Below are positions 40,401 to 53,502 of a stretch of DNA of 64,000 nucleotides, in pieces. This stretch comes from Ooceraea biroi. Taxonomy: Eukaryota > Arthropoda > Insecta > Hymenoptera > Formicidae. The notes beneath the pieces are model-generated. The model did not search any database. It was not told where the DNA came from and saw nothing but the letters and a program-made list of their open reading frames with translations. Both the position numbers and the translations under genes were made by a program. The DNA lies in NCBI RefSeq assembly GCF_003672135.1, contig NC_039509.1, positions 4,278,001-4,342,000 of the forward strand, written 5' to 3'. The first letter of the stretch is position 1. Each line of letters opens with the position of its first letter.

Positions 40401-42280
40401 AATGTCGTCCCCGTAAAATGCGATCGGGGCTCGTGTTCCCGGTGTCCGCGGTCTGACGCGGTCCGGAAGAAAATTAATGTTACACCCCGGCGTTCCTCTT
40501 CTCTCCATTCATTCTCGTGTTATTTCACGGTAATCGACGTCACACGCAGACTGCGAGCTCCAAGTGGCAGGTGAACGTGACTGAAAAGTTATAAACGCTT
40601 TAGAAAAAAGGAGAAAAGAGATAAAAACTGCAGCGGTAAGCAGAACCCGTTTCGTGCAGAAAGCTTGCTCGAAGTTGAAAAACGGTAGTGCGCGCGCGAG
40701 CACAATGTTAATGCGATTCCGCTGTGTGTTCAACGTTGGAGATGCTTCAGTCAGTTACCAGCGTGTATCCGATTTATTTCACGTGAACAACGTGCTATTC
40801 ACGTACTCCGTGCGTCCAACAAAGTTTTCGGAAATACCGAATCCAATCGCCGTCCGCGCTCGTATGAAATTTCAGTTTCAGAAACGCTGAAACTCGCCGT
40901 GAACATTTTCGCGAAAAATCGTAATTGCGCGAGAAAATACATGGGGTGTCATCGGGCCAATCTGTTTCGACAAACGGAGGCAACGGTGCACATAATTTAC
41001 CGGTGAATTCAGAGTCCAGACATCAAATAATGATCGATCGATCGAAAGAGATAAACGAAAAATGCTTTTGTTGCACGTAGTTTATTCAGAGCCGCATCTA
41101 TGATGCATGGACATGAGCTGCCGTCACGTAAATAAACGCGAGTGCGTGCAACGCTGGGAATAATACCGCTCGTTCCGAGCGAGGAGCATTTCAATTACTA
41201 TAAATAAATTTTTCATCAGCTTCTATGGAGCGTCAAATGTTACCGGAGAGTATTTAGCTGGACGCGTGGTAACAGACACAAATATTTCACGACCGATATA
41301 ACATTCAACGGTGGCAACGCCTGCGCGGCGGTGCAGCTTACGTTATTTGCGTCGATGAAGTATTTGTAAATTTAATGCAGTTTCCTAATGCAGTGAATTT
41401 GGCAGTCAGCACGCGCGTGAAAATGCGCGGCCGCCGTGTATTTCTCGTCGCGTTCGCGAGCGCGAAAGTTTCACTTTGCACGAAATTGCGTTGCACGAAG
41501 TATCTCAATTGTGATTATAATTGATATGCCGGTTTGCCGGGCCCGGTATTGCATTAATGGGAGTCGCGCGCGTCACGGGTGGATTCGAAAATTCATTTGT
41601 TCGTTAAGGGTGTGATGGGCGGACGTACTCGACTCAATCGCAGCCGGTGAGAAATAGTCGTGTATCCACGGGCACATTGCAGGAACGGCATGGCTGCCGT
41701 GCGTGCTTAGCATTCTCGGATTAAGGCTACGACTTGTGAATATACTTAGATATACCGCGGCTCCTGATGCGCTGCCGAGTTTAGGCGCTACCGAGCATAA
41801 AAGCGCGGAATAATCTTACGTTCGCGCGCGCCTCCGTCGTTCCCCAACTCGCGACAGAGATAGGTATTATAAATAATATGCGTTAATCCGCTGGCAACGA
41901 TCTTCTCTTTTCCGTACGACGATTGAGGTAAAGGTATTATCAATGTGTGGAAAATCGTAGGTTTCCGAATTTGATTCTAGCGAATAAGTGGTTGATAATT
42001 GCTTTTTGCGATTTCCACGAGCGGGAATTAAATAACCTTCTCGAGATATAACGGTTCACGTCTAAACTGTTAATGGAATTACAATCGAAAAGAAGATAAA
42101 AATTGCACGCCTATATCTAGCTAACGAACTTATGGAGAATTAAGATCACCGAGCTTACAATTAGTTCGACCGAATAATTATTCTTAGCTTCTCGAATAAA
42201 AAATTTTCTAATGTATATTTACCGTTTTATTTTCATCTAGATGTATTATTCGGCATTATTACAATGAGTGAAGTCAATTA

Positions 42281-42322
42281 TCTTCTTATTTTTTCTTATT
42301 TTTCTTATTTCTTATTTTTTTT
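42281..42322. repeat. CTTATTTTT tandem repeat
   Basis: Four units of CTTATTTTT-type sequence vary slightly in T-run length. Confidence 0.85.
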
Positions 42323-45300
42323 CAATAATACATGAAATATTTTGTTATCGTTATCTACTGCGAGAGCGAGATAAAGATATCCGCAAATTTTCTTAGATTT
42401 TCTTGACATCTTTCCAAAAAAAGAATCGAGTGGTATCACGATTGGTATCTTAAACGTATTTGGTTCGAAATATTCGCGTTAGACGATCTGCGTTGTTAGG
42501 GCCTCTATGTGGGTCAAATCGGAGCGGACCATCGGCCGCAAAGTCCGAAGCCTACACGTCCTCCTCTCTTGCCTTTGATATTATCGATTCAGACCGCGCG
42601 GTGTGCTCCTGGCTGCTGCTGCACGACAGCCGTTTACGTGCATGCTTCCCGCGATATGACAAACAGCATGACGTAAGCGACGCCTGCAACGTCGCCGATA
42701 TAATGCACGTGTCGTTGATACGGCACGAAACGTCAAGACGTGTTTTCGAACGTCACTATAACGATCGTGGTAGACGCGAGGGAGGCAGAGCAAAGCGCGA
42801 AGGGTGCGCATATTGGCCGAGGCCAAGGAAAACGCGGGCGTCACGCACCCCCGCGTCGATACGTAGCATCCTCAGTAACGCATATTGTAAATTAATATGC
42901 GTCAAATTATTGCGAATCACTGCAGCTCCGATCGTTGCATGATGCAGGTCTCGTCATTTAATTAATTTCGTGTCACTTTTGTTCGACGTCCGTTCGTCTG
43001 ACTTACGAAACACTCTCAAGATTCATGGAGAGATATCGCCGGGAAGAAAGACACGTCGCAGAAATCGAATAATGTGAACTTTCGCGAAACGTGCGCGCAA
43101 AGCATCGCGAAAAATCCACCGATCTCGGGTCCCACTGGAGCGTGAAGGTTTACGTTAGATACCAGACGTGATGACACGGTGCACTCTTGCGGATATCTCC
43201 ACGGATACGAGTGGAAAAGCGAGAAGAGCCTTCGTCGTTGTCGTCATCGTCATCGCCTGGATCATAGGAGAGAAATATTCTAACCACCGGCGGGATGGCA
43301 CTAAGGGCCATTACGAACGTCGAACAACGAACATGCGCACCAAAACTGCTCGCCACGCCTGTCGGCTCGATAAAATCATCCACCGTTAAAGCACGCATTC
43401 GGTCCGCGGCAGTTGCATTTCCGATTCATCGAAGAAATGCGAACAAGAAGAGGTGCCGAAAAGAGGAGGAGAGAGATAGAAAAAGACAGAAGAACGCGAT
43501 GCACCGATCCCCGACATTTCGGCGAGATTTGCTCTCGAATTGTTCACGGCGCGGTGGGGTGATTTTAAGCCGGCGATTTTTCGACAAATTCGCGCCGAGA
43601 ATCACCGGCGGGGAATCCGATCGCGCGGCGATCCGCGCCCATAAAAGAACCATCCGAAGTCCAGCGGTCCATCGTACGGCATTAATCCGATCAGTCATTC
43701 GTAAGACATAATACTCTAATTTCCCCGGAATTTACGAGGATTTTACGAGGACACGTCTCATATCCCTGTCGGCCAGCGGATCGACGAACTCGCGCGCGAT
43801 CCGCTCAGCTCATCATTCTATCTGTGAGAGAGGACTATGAGAGCTCCGCTGAGCGCATCCTCGGTATTACGGAAGTGATTACAGGGAATTTCGACCAGCT
43901 AATAATCGCTGCTTTGTCGTCGCAGCTTCTTTTGTACGGCTTTCACCCATGTAGTTGGAGTTGTATACTACCTATACATTCGTGTACATTCAAGATAAAT
44001 AGACTAAGTTTTTTCAAAACCTTTTAATTTATTTCAGCAAGACAACAATTGCTCCCGTAAAGCGGAAAAATATTATAATTATGTCTTGTAACATTTTTTC
44101 CTTTGATGTTACGAAAGATAATTTTTGCACGCGGATTATCATCGAGTTAGCAACCACGATGAACAATCGGAGGCACGGAACGCGGGCTCGTAAATGTCGT
44201 ATGCATCGCTCGCGCATCCTTCGGAGCGCGCAAGTTATTACGTGTGGATGGCGTTGTTCCGTTATATAAGAAAGTAATGGAGAGCGGCGGTACGCCTTCG
44301 GGGCTGACGCGGGAGTGTATAGAACGGGACGTTTTTATCGTGCCGGCAACGTAATTGTAAAAAATGCTATTTATATCGCCGCGCCGGGCTGTAAGCGCCG
44401 GGCGACGCGAGCGAACGCTCGTTGCACTTTAGAGTCCCGCGCAAATTTTATTCCCGGTAAAAGGCGCTCGGATAAAACTTTACCCGTCGCCGTGACTCAG
44501 CCTCTGATATCTTCAACTCCGGGTATCACCGGAACGACGAACGGGTCGCGGATATGCCAAGGGATGAAAATGCACCGCCGCGCCGATACGCCGTTGTCGT
44601 GGCTCGAAAAACGCGAGCGCGACTCTCGCTTCAGCCACAACCGCAACATCTATTGGAATCTCCGTGCAAAGCAACCTAATTCTATATCGTCGCCGCGCTA
44701 GGTACGAGATGAAGAAAGAGAGGGAGAGAGAAGAATTTACGCCGTAAATAGCGATCGTTTAATTTCGATCGAGAGAATTGCGCGGCGCGAGTAATTCGCG
44801 CGCCGCACCCCGTTGGTGTTCCGAATTTTATCCTCGCGAGCATGAATTTTTACGGCCTTATGCATGCGACGTATCCATGCGCGAATGTATCGGAGTTTTC
44901 GCTATGCGCTCGAAGGATGCTTCATCGAAGGCATAACGTGAAACGCCCCTCGACCTTTATTTTATGAAGCGGTGTAAAATGTCTGGCTGTCATAATGCGT
45001 GCGGCATAACCGGCTGTTATCATGTGTATCGCCGTGAAAGCTCCGTTTAGTTTGCACCATGAGTGCCACGATAGATGCGAGATGTGCGAAAAATTAACGC
45101 TCCGTTTCGCTGCCGGATTATTATTATACTCTTCCGCAAGTTTGTTCTTTATTAATGTAGACATTAAAAGAACGAGCGAATTCATTTCGTGCGATATAAT
45201 ATTATCATTAAAATGACCAGATTAATACAAATTAAACGAAGGTGTTTATCCTGATATTAAACGCGATTATACGTGTACGAGTGTGAGCGAGTAATAATAG

Positions 45301-45823
45301 GCTGATACTTATCGTATTATGCAAGCGTTCACGCATCGCCGAATAATATAATTACTGGGAAACTCGCTCGGAAACGAAACAAATACGACCCGTAATTGCA
45401 TACAAAGTGAAAGATTATTCTGATAGAACAAATCCATTTATATGCCACGCCAACCAATTGCGCTTTTATCAATATGCGAACGCGTCCGACTTGACGGGGG
45501 TTGCGCTTTTCTGTCGCATACGTGCGTAAACTGGACAATTTCTTTAAATGTTGCCTCTGAAGATCAATCGGGCTCGTTTCGGAGGGACAGTCCATCGTCC
45601 TGATTAACTAATCAGCCGCTTTCATCTATCGTTGTTACTTCTCGATGAATGAATGAAATTTAACACGAAGAATGGAACTCGATAGTTTAGAAGAGTGCAA
45701 GGGCAAGGGAAATAATTGTTCCCACGCCGCAAAGTATCAGAAGCGGAGATTCCCCATGCATATTCCCCGTAAAGTGGCTTTCGCTGTTAACTGTGTGTAA
45801 CTGTTCCGCATTTCTGTGTTTAG

Positions 45824-45956
45824 TACCCATATCACACATCGTGGCACTGGCTGGAGATCCCACCTATCTTCCCTGCGACATATCAACCACTGACGAGGGG
45901 GACTCGGTGCATCTTGTGCTCTGGTATCGCGAGGATCTCGGTACATCAGTTTACAG
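45824..45956 (+). CDS. Sidestep-family receptor, exon for first half of Ig V-set domain 1
   Basis: This internal exon encodes 43 complete residues plus a split codon at each end. It follows a pyrimidine-rich acceptor (TTTCTGTGTTTAG) and ends at ACAG|GTAA. The first two bases complete a codon begun upstream; the last two bases (AG) are completed by C of the exon at 50275, giving Ser. Visible motifs are VALAGDPTYLPCDIS, holding the B-strand cysteine, and HLVLWYRED, holding the core tryptophan of an Ig fold. The spacing and wording, including the PCDIS..(D)SV.LVLWY pattern, are those of the N-terminal Ig domain of the insect Sidestep family. These are single-pass cell-surface proteins that act as ligands of Beaten-path receptors in motor-axon guidance. 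The exon carrying the signal peptide must lie upstream and was not identified. Which Side paralogue this is (Side or Side-II to VIII) cannot be decided from one domain. Family assignment is from remembered motifs, not a search. Confidence 0.9.
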
Positions 45957-45998
45957 GTAAAGTGCAATCAATCCATATACAGGGCGAACGTGCACGTG

Positions 45999-46018
45999 CG
46001 AGCGAGCGAGCGAGCGAG
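45999..46018. repeat. (CGAG)n short tandem repeat in the Side-family intron
   Basis: About five CGAG units lie some 40 bases after the donor of the first Ig exon. Confidence 0.9.
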
Positions 46019-49000
46019 GAAGCAAGAGCACACACGCACATGAATACGTACACGCATAACAACGATCTGCAAACTACCATCGGCCGTTTCTCTATCGCTA
46101 CAGGACGTACTGCAAACAGGCCGTCGGCACAATACGAGATTGGCAGTCGCTTTTATCCGAAAATTGTCTTCCAGCTCGATTTTCGCCATTTGCTTCGCTC
46201 AAGAAATATTATATATCGCGTACGTTGTTTGCAAAGGCGGAGTCGCCGTTGAATATTGCATAGATCCGTGCCGCAGCTGAAAAAAATACCGCTGGGTTCA
46301 ACCGCCAAAATTACGCAATTGTCATTTTAAGCGGCGCGACGAATTAATTATTGGCGGAATGATATCTGCATAGAAAATGCCGCCGTAAATTCTCATTTGA
46401 TCGTTCATTCCTGTTATCCGCCGCGTGAGCAATCGCAGTAACAGTGCATCAGCATCAGCCAGTTAATTAATTAGTTTTTGTATTGAACTATTCTCCTGAA
46501 GAGGCTCAGAGAGATCGCTCTCGCGAGTGGCCGGCGCTTTGGACTCGATCGAGAATTATGCAGATTAAATTTTGCGGCTATGTTGTGCAAACTGTTACCA
46601 CCCTCGCGTTGCGACGTACATACTAATGATGATGAGATGTCGACCGCGGTAGGATAGGCTATGCATATGTTTACGATCGAAAAATGTTTAAAGAGGGAAA
46701 ACAAAACCGGGAAAAACAGCGACACGATGGCGACGTATTTCACACGCCCGCGCACGGCGTCGCGACGTCGTTATGCGGAACAATGCAAACAGATTTAAAT
46801 GTTTCACATGATTTTGCGCCGGATTTTAATTACCCGTCACGTGCCGGCTATCAGATCGCTGATGCAACACGGACGCGGTTCTCCGAGCTCGTCGGGGAAA
46901 ATGCGACGAGTTTCGAGCGCGCTTGTGGATAACGAAATTTCGCGATAGTTTTCATCGGCAACGTGCAACGTCGAGCCGGCGTCTTAACCGAATTACCATC
47001 CGTAGACAATAAAATTGCGTCTGCCTAGATTCCCTATCGCGACGGTGATTTTTTCCCCGTTTTAATTTTCTCTCACGTAGCACGTAAACCACGTAAGCTA
47101 CATAGGAAATAAACAGATTGCTGCCTATCGCGATATCTCGCCAACGTTTACTCAAAGAGAAAAAAAGAGAGCCGGGTTAATTATCGTCTCGTCATCTTTT
47201 TTAGTTTGATATCGAATCGATCGATCGAGTCTCAGATATCATCCGCACAATGAATCTCAGTTAGACTTTAAAAATATTAAACTAGAAATTGTAAAAAATT
47301 TTATTAACAATATTAAAGCAGAAATTGTAAGAGAGATTATATATAAGAATCTTGCAAAAGTTTCCGCAGACGGTATAATTAGGTTTTTTATTTACACAGC
47401 TCCCTTCTAATGCAACGGTGTAATGCTTCTTAATGTAAAGGTATTACGTGTACCTACAATATTTTTTTACAAACCAACTTCCGTCTGCATCCGCAGATTA
47501 GCGGTGGCAGTATTAAGTTAAGTACGTTATATTAGCTGCGCTGCTCAACATGCGACTCTGGATGCGTCTGCGCCATTATCCACTTCCTTTCATAGAAAAG
47601 TAAAAATACCGTATAACGTTGGAGTGTCCGAGCGTTTTCACGACGATGCGAGAACTTTTCAAGTCTTTTCAACCATTACGTACCGTTACACGAACCGAGA
47701 AACTTGTCTCGCAGTAACGTTAACGACGAATCTTAAAAGCCAGAAAAATAGCGACGAGCCTTAAGCGGATTTTCACGTTCGAATTCCGCCGAGATCCGCG
47801 TTCATCCGCCACGCTAAATAGGGAATATTTCTATTCCCCGACAATACAATCGCACGAGTAGGGAATATAAACGACACGGATTCGCAATTCGCGTGCGGAA
47901 TGCTAATTTCGATTATTATACAGAACTAACAATCAAATACATTTATTTGTTCGTGATGCGCGTTCTGGCATCAGAGTTTTCCATCGCGCACGTTTGTCTG
48001 CACGGAAAAATTAATTGCACGAGTTGCAGTACCGGTTTTCAATTTGCAGCGGTTATTTATTGTGCTATTAATAATAAGAATCTGATCCGAGAGGTACAAT
48101 GAAGCTTAGGAATAATTTAAATCTCTGCATATTTTAAGTTTTCAAGATACAGAAGTATGTAATATTTTATTTTGAATTCATGCTTGACACAGAATCGCGC
48201 GAAGTGTATCATGAAATTCAGAAATTGTTATAAATGAAAGAACACATTAAAATTGTCGAGTCACGTCACATAAATTATTAGATAGCAATTAACAACGAAA
48301 GAGGGCACAGTCGCCGCGAAATGAAATCAATTATGGCAGCGTAATTATTACAATTTGATAGAGCGCTCGCGGCTCGAAATAACGATTGCCCGCGGTAATG
48401 ATCGGAGGAACTTTAATTATATGTACCAATTACATCGGTCGCGATAACGCACTAGAACGCGATTTAAACTACGCAATGCGAATCCCTCGCGGATTTTAAT
48501 TTATTCCTTCGTGTCGATCGACGAGTTCGGCCGCAAACCGCGAGCGGACAACGCTGATAAACATTAATCGAAATTACCGTACTAATGATGCCCGCCGTTA
48601 AAATCCACACTGCGTCAGACGGATGTGTGCATTTTTCAAAATTGAGTGTCAGCTCACTCGATTGACTATTGACGAATGCAGCACGTGCCAGCCATGTTAC
48701 TGATGGGTTCCCATTCGAATCGATGGTTCTGAAATGTCGCTCCGATGAGTTCGTTTCGCGACTTTTTTCCTCGTCGACCTTTTGCCAGTGGTCAGAATTT
48801 CGATATTCGTCAGGGAGATCGACGGCGCGGAACTGGACAACACGGAATGACACTTTCTCGCAGATACATTTATTGTCTCATGCATCTTGAATGCACTTTC
48901 CCGAGATTACGTCAGATTAAAAGATTCCGTTAAAGCATCTCTCAAGTTGTTCAATAATGTAATGTCGGTTGTCTCCTGTTTTGAAGCTCAGTTTGCTGAA

Positions 49001-49323
49001 AACATTTTAATCTTGATCTTTGCTCGACCATGATAAGAGCATTTAATGTTTTCATTCAGGATTAATTTATTATGAATGAACAAAGAGTCAAACGATAGTC
49101 AAAGAAACAACGTCATGAAAAGTGGGGCCCGTTTTTCTTTCGTCTGCAATATCCGCGTTTCGTCTTCTCGTCGCCGGGGGTCTTTAAGTATAAGTATCTT
49201 TATATAAAACTTTTTACATCGTCTTAAATACTTCTTTTATATCGATTTAAATGGCTCCCGACGAGATTCACTCAGTGAAAAAAAGTCTCGCAAGAAAAAT
49301 ACGTAAACTTCGTCGCATGACGA

Positions 49324-49346
49324 AGAGAGAGAAAGAGAGAGAGAGG
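49324..49346. repeat. GA-rich tract in the Side-family intron
   Basis: AGAGAGAGAAAGAGAGAGAG tract within the 4.3-kb intron. Confidence 0.9.
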
Positions 49347-50274
49347 AAAAAAGAAAAGTTTGTAGACAACACGAGATCGACGATATCGTGACAACGAGAA
49401 AATCTCTATTTTGCAGAAATTATGAAATAATCGGTTCCACGTCAATCTCGTCTGCTTGATGTAAACGTTCGCATCGTGTTCTGGCTTTGTAACAATTCCC
49501 GTAATAAGTATTAAAACGTATTTTATCTGCCATGAAATTACTCCCCCATTCGTAACTCAACAGTACCATACTTTCCGGGCAGATATGTTCATTTGCGTGT
49601 TTATTATTGCATATGACACATATATCGCGAGCTGCGGTATACATTTGCTTTAATTTATGGCGTTTCGAAAATCTGTCTGCTTGATAATTTGCATAATTCA
49701 ACTGACTGATGACTGCCGCCCGTTTTCATAAAATATTCTTGCAATAGGTAGTTTACATAATACATAATACGCCGACAACAAATGCATTTTCCATAATCTG
49801 CATTTCTCGACGATATTACAAAAGCGCATCTGCTTTCCACGATAAATTTAATTTTGTCCGCATTTTTTATCCTCATAAAGTAAAATTCGAACCTTCTATT
49901 TACATCTCTAAAGCGTAAATTATCACATTATTCTCGTCACTATCAGCTTGTTAATTAATTTCTATACCTTACATTTCCATGCATAATCAAAGTTAAAAGA
50001 GACTCTGTAATTTATTAATACAAACGATACGATCAAATTACTGGAAATATTTCCACAAACACGGAATAATATAATGCAATACGTAATAAAGCTCTTGTTA
50101 CCAGAAAGCAAAAATAAAAAAAGATATACAACGGAAGATTAACAAGTACATCCGCATTATTGCTCGCAAATGGATCGCGCATTGTTCAGAGCAGATTAAT
50201 CCAATAATGTCCCACGTATCTAAAAATCCTCCAATTGTCCATCACTAACGTTACCATAATTTTCCTGTTTGCAG

Positions 50275-50483
50275 CGTCGATGCCAGGGACCGGGCGGTGT
50301 CGATGGCCGAGAAATGGTCGGACGATTCTGTATTTTCGAATCGGGCCCATTTCATGCTGGACAAGCATCCGGCGCAGCTGGGCGTCGATCGCATCAGAGA
50401 GGAGGACGCCGGTATCTACAGGTGCCGCGTCGATTTCCAGATCGGCCAGACAAGAAACTCCAAAGTCAATTTAACAGTGATCG
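50275..50483 (+). CDS. Sidestep-family receptor, exon for second half of Ig V-set domain 1
   Basis: This internal exon has 69 complete codons plus split codons. It is bounded by TTTTCCTGTTTGCAG|CGTCG and GATCG|GTAAGT, both strong splice signals. Joined to the exon at 45824-45956 it continues the Ig domain as TSVY-S-VDARDRAVSM. It then shows EKWSDDSVFSNRAHFMLDK, PAQLGVDRIREED, and the F-strand signature DAGIYRCRV (D-x-G-x-Y-x-C) with the second disulfide cysteine, ending in a G strand NSKVNLTVI. WSD..VF..RA.FMLD, PAQLGVD and TRNS.VNLTVI are hallmarks of Side-family domain 1. The exon ends in phase 1, so the next exon should start with two bases completing a codon, normally the linker into Ig domain 2. 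No such exon was recognised before the window end, so either the following intron exceeds 13.5 kb or I missed the exon. Codon use is GC-rich, unlike the AT-rich flanks. Confidence 0.93.
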
Positions 50484-53187
50484 GTAAGTTCGCCGAGGCC
50501 ACTCACCGTCGTTGAACTAGAGAAAATTTCCTCTTGAGCCTGGAACTCTCTTCCTAATCTCCAGAAATGCATCGGGAAATGTAAACGCCGCGCGTGTCGA
50601 ACGATCCATGTGCACTAGCCGAGCCGATACGCGCTCGTCATTATACTCGATTGGCGATTTTGCTCAAGTTACGCGCTCCACCGCGATTGCGAAGGTTCTT
50701 GCGACGCTCGTAGCATCTCGGATACGGGAACCTCGAGATCATGTTTATGGTGAACGGCGACGTAAGCCCGAGACGCAAATTGGAAAGGTTTTGCGAATTG
50801 TATTGAACGATCAATATTAGAATTTTGCGATTGAAATGAATCGATCGTAAATCGCCGCTTGGCAATCTGTATCTCAATTTATGTTATCGTTGTCCGAGAC
50901 GTGATGGGGGAGACACTATTCCTGTTTAGCGCTCTATTCTTACTCGCAGCAATGATCCACGAGGAGGATCGTTCGAGGAGTAAGATGGAGCCGATTGTAA
51001 CTTTGCCAAAGCTTACTGCTGTACATCATTATGTCTTTCATTAATACCTAATTAGCTCGAGTTCGACCCGGTTATTCGACGTGTATTGCAATTATGCTAA
51101 AAATGGCACGAAAGTTTTACGAGCGCTTCTCGTATAAGTACGTCTTAAAGTTACGCTTTCGTGTCACCGTTCTCGCAACTTTACTCCTGCAAAACCGTTG
51201 TAAGATATTGCGAGTACTTAAAGCGAGAGAGCTGTTAGGATCAACTTGAGACTCATTGCCCATGATCGCCGAAAAGGACTTTTACTGGAATTAAAGCCCT
51301 TTGATGTTTGTTAAAATGAAGCAAGCACCGCGCGAACCAACAGGTTGCAAACCGGAACGATATAATTATTTGTTGCTTTTACGACAGTCCGATAAAGCCG
51401 ACTTATATAATCCTTAGGGAAACGACGTATATAATGCTGTAATTACATGAACGTATTTGTATATTAAATTATTTTATTATAATTAGCCTGTATCATTTCA
51501 ACGTTTATCTACATGACTTTGTCTACGTAAAATTTTCCTTTCCAAAGTTCAGTTACTTAGACTTGAACATTTTACTTTTTTACATAAAAAGACGCAATTT
51601 ACGTGCGTGTCTGGAACGTCGACTTGTTCACGCCAAATGAAATCATAAACTTCAACTAGGAGACGCTAATTAGGGCGTTCTTGAAAACTTATTTTTCTTA
51701 ATGCCATACTTTTTTTTAACGTTACGCGCGCGTTATTTCCGACGGCATTTTGTATTGTAGTTTGACGTGACGGGCATTTACAGCACGCTAAACAAAAGAA
51801 TTGCAAAAAGCGACAATTAAGCGACATAATAAATTCGAAATAAAGTAAGCGGCCATCGGAGCGACGCGGACGTACGAAACGGGGAAGCGGCGAGAAGGCA
51901 ATGAGGGAGAAACAGAAGGACCGGGGGTCAAGGAGAGCAAAAAGAATTCAATTAACAATCCCGTTGAAAAGTTATGGAAACGCCAACGGGCGAGCGTGCG
52001 TCGCCTCGGGATTCGCCGTTGGCCGGCATGCGCCAAGGAATTTTTCCCGCGGGGTAATTAGCTACCCCGGCGCGCCACCCCCGACTCACACCACTCCGAC
52101 ATTTCGCACGTCCCTGTGCCGTGCTTACTCGTAGACACCCCCGTTGTTGGTAAACCTTTTCCAGATGAACGCCAATTAACGTGCCTCGCCGGCGAAATTA
52201 CACGTCGCTCCGTTTTTTCTCCTCAACAGAATACAACGGAGCATCCGCCGACAATGAATGATCCCCTGCCACGCCGAAAAATATGCAGCGGATTTTTCTT
52301 TTGTCCAAAACTTCCGCAAGGAAGATTCAGTTTTGTTTCTACAAATTGATGCAGAAATTTGTGTCGACGAATTAAATTAGGGCGAGTTCAGCTGTAGCCG
52401 ATGGAAAATCTAGATTTCCCGTTTCCCAGTTGGATCGCCAATAACATCCCTGCGTGGATACATGTCGGAATGACAGGATTCATCGTTGTTTACGTGGACG
52501 ATGGCGATCGTCTGCACCCTACAATGACGAAGAAGGGTCGAGTGTACGCGTCTCGGATGAGAATGAGGACGCCGTGAGGCGGTGCGCTCGAGGAATTTAA
52601 ATCGTACTGCTTTTACGGCGGTGGCCGCGTTCCGTCGCGTATTTGCGCGTCGTAGCCGTCAAAGAGTTGGACGCGGAGAAGCGTATGCACCGAGCCGATG
52701 ACGCGAGAAAGAAGCGAGGTGCGAGATGCACTCGAATCAGATGCAGTGTCGCGACAACGTCGGCGAAGAGATCGGCGAGTGGTTGAAAATAGGACGCGAG
52801 TTTGCGACTCCGACCATTAGTAGCGTGAATTTGCATCCTCAAGACGACACACTTTGTGTTCGGGGGATGTATGGCGGGGAACGAATCGATTGGAACGCGA
52901 TACATTATCGGGTAACCGAGGTAAAGCTCGTTTTCCGTTCAGCGGCTGGTAAACGTTGTTGAAGGTAGAATAGATCCTGCTATTGTGAAAATATATAAAC
53001 GTTTTTGAAAATTGGAAAATTAACTGAATAATGTAGTTTCGCTGTCCCGTTTTCATTTCTGAAAAAATTAATCACAGCGAGAGCGAAAAAGCATAGTAGG
53101 ATTAAAATAATTGAATAGTTAATTTAAGAAAAAGAATAACGAACGAGATATAATACTGAGAAAAATACTTGGATCTCTCATTTCACA
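50484..53187. other. Downstream intron, no exon recognised
   Basis: Begins at the GTAAGT donor of the second Ig exon. It has a short GGGGTAATTAGCTACCCC palindrome near 52051. The acceptor-like TTTTTTCTCCTCAACAG near 52229 is followed by a stop in the required phase, so it was not accepted as an Ig2 exon. Confidence 0.6.
50902..50976 (+). other. Signal-peptide-like short frame with donor-like end (speculative)
   Basis: ATG at 50902 starts MGETLFLFSALFLLAAMIHE, a hydrophobic N-terminus like a secretion signal. About 25 codons later comes GGA|GTAAGA, a donor-like site. It lies 3' of the Ig exon, so it cannot be the usual signal exon of that transcript; it could only be an alternative start or chance. 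Confidence 0.12.
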
Positions 53188-53502
53188 GAGTGAGAATATA
53201 GCTCGGCGTGCAATCGCGCGTTACACAAGGTGGACGTCTTCGCAGTCCGATGGACGCGAGATTGCTTCCGAAGAAAGTCTTCATATCTCGACGTCACAGA
53301 CGTTCGTAAATATCCAAAAAGTCATATTTTCCGGCAGAGACACCGATGCCTGTATCACGACAGCTGCCCAGAAGTTGCTGTATCGTTGGAACTTTGTGTT
53401 TGACAGTGGTTCCCAGCAAAAAATAAAAGGAATAAAGGAGGGTGAAAAGTTTCGTACAGTCGACGGGAACCAGACCTTTGGCCCAAAGTTAAAGCTTTGG
53501 TA
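53188..53502 (+). other. Unassigned open frame beginning at a splice-acceptor-like site
   Basis: Downstream of TCTCATTTCACAG, a plus-strand frame without its own ATG runs about 105 codons to a TAA after KLKLW. It includes stretches such as TFVNIQKVIFSGRDTDACIT and QKLLYRWNFVFDSGSQQKIK, which read like ordinary protein. It has no Ig motif, so it is not an obvious continuation of the Side-family gene. The minus strand over 53281-53904 is also open for 207 codons. At most one is real, and both may be chance. Confidence 0.18.

Larger units (their letters stand above)
32324..45823. other. Noncoding stretch upstream of the first Ig exon
   Basis: Probably intron or 5' flank of the Side-family gene. 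It contains the hairpins at 33244 and 37414, the CTTATTTTT repeat (42281) and AT-rich blocks at 37680-37920 and 39220-39540. No signal-peptide exon ending in phase 1, as required by the exon at 45824, could be identified. Confidence 0.65.
45957..50274 (+). other. Intron between the two Sidestep-family exons
   Basis: This 4318-base intron has a GTAA donor and a TTTTCCTGTTTGCAG acceptor and interrupts the Ig domain between its C'-strand region and SVDAR. The split codon is AG|C. Contents: a CGAG tetranucleotide run near 46000-46018, a GA-rich tract at 49324-49346, two loosely similar copies of an AT-rich unit near 47268-47330, and otherwise mixed sequence. No coding exon was recognised inside, so alternative exons cannot be supported. 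The short open frames in it have arginine- and serine-rich translations and no family motifs. Confidence 0.88.

Noticed and set aside
52213..52260. Candidate Ig2 exon after TTTTTTCTCCTCAACAG
   Set aside because: In the phase required by the preceding exon it reaches a stop (TGA) within about ten codons.
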